From Nocardia sp. (lineage in GTDB: Bacteria; Actinomycetota; Actinomycetes; Mycobacteriales; Mycobacteriaceae), in NCBI GenBank assembly GCA_013361595.1, contig JABFXT010000138.1:1-5836 (forward strand): 5,836 nucleotides of DNA, given 5' to 3'. The translations under genes were made by a program, and so were the position numbers. Of this stretch, positions 5,788-5,836 are shown in pieces. The notes below the pieces were generated by a model. It did not search any database and had not been told where the DNA came from. It saw only the letters and a list, made by a program, of their open reading frames with translations. How positions within the stretch are numbered: position 1 is the first letter of the stretch; the number at the start of each line of letters is the position of its first letter.

Positions 5788-5836
5788 TAGAGTCGTTCGG
5801 AGGTGGGCCCGTTCGGCCCACCGATGCGCGGCATCC
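5788..5836 (+). promoter_or_regulatory. TAGAGT box, GGAGG and two tandem hairpins at the window edge
   Basis: TAGAGT (5788-5793) is the same hexamer as the tRNA -10; no good -35 is visible. GGAGG at 5799-5803 runs into a perfect 8-bp hairpin (GGTGGGCC 5802-5809, loop CGTTC, GGCCCACC 5815-5822). A second hairpin follows with no gap: GATGC 5823-5827, loop GCG, GCATC 5831-5835. This could be the 5' end of a structured RNA, or a leader with a start codon ATG at 5824 inside the second hairpin. A terminator for a leftward gene to the right is less likely, because no T-run follows on the minus strand. Confidence 0.3.

Noticed and set aside
5577..5834. Minus-strand frames of 63-85 codons at the right edge
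   Set aside because: Low-complexity Gly/Arg/Pro products overlapping the hairpins and the possible terminator; no ribosome site or family resemblance.
5507..5836. Plus-strand frame open from GTG 5507 to the window edge (110 codons)
   Set aside because: Third-position G/C is well below that of fas, the product is arginine-rich without motifs, the GTG lies in the post-tRNA hairpin and no ribosome site precedes it. It could only be revived if a homologue appears once the sequence is extended.
1..5836. CRISPR array, insertion sequence, prophage or tRNA-targeted attachment site
   Set aside because: There are no regularly spaced repeats, transposase or integrase motifs. The only tRNA 3'-end duplication is 7 bases, too short to call an attachment site.

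Overview
The window looks like high-GC actinobacterial DNA from a mycolate-producing lineage (Mycobacteriales). It is closest in feel to Nocardia or Rhodococcus, although the genus is inferred. The evidence is a giant single-chain type I fatty acid synthase (FAS-I) of the mycobacterial kind and strong G/C bias at third codon positions. This is a core chromosomal region: I see no mobile element, CRISPR array or phage gene.

Layout. From about 5026 leftwards to the window edge, the minus strand carries the 5' half of fas. About 1675 codons are visible, against roughly 3070 in the M. tuberculosis protein as I recall it. Reading is continuous with no frameshift. Domains appear in the expected order: acetyl/acyl transferase, enoyl reductase, a dehydratase region ending in a MaoC-like hot-dog, and most of the malonyl/palmitoyl transferase. 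The rest of that transferase and the ACP, ketoreductase and ketosynthase domains lie beyond base 1.

Bases 5027-5414 are a divergent intergenic region between fas (leftward) and a tRNA gene (rightward). They contain three copies of an inverted-repeat motif, AAACRTGA-N7/8-TCATRTTT, plus a shorter fourth palindrome. These are the likeliest operators for a fas regulator; by analogy with M. tuberculosis the candidate is the TetR-family, acyl-CoA-responsive FasR. One copy sits just upstream of a perfect TATAAT box reading towards the tRNA.

Bases 5415-5499 on the plus strand encode a complete tRNA-Leu(UAG) with a long variable arm and an encoded CCA. A compact hairpin follows it at once, and a possible terminator lies about 135 bases further on. 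The remaining sequence to 5836 holds no gene I can support. Its last ~50 bases carry a TAGAGT box, a GGAGG and two back-to-back hairpins, suggesting the 5' end of a transcript that continues past the window.

Working together: FAS-I makes the long acyl-CoAs that feed membrane lipids and, through FAS-II, mycolic acids. The operator cluster is probably where that supply is matched to demand. The tRNA gene is an independent unit that shares the intergenic space.
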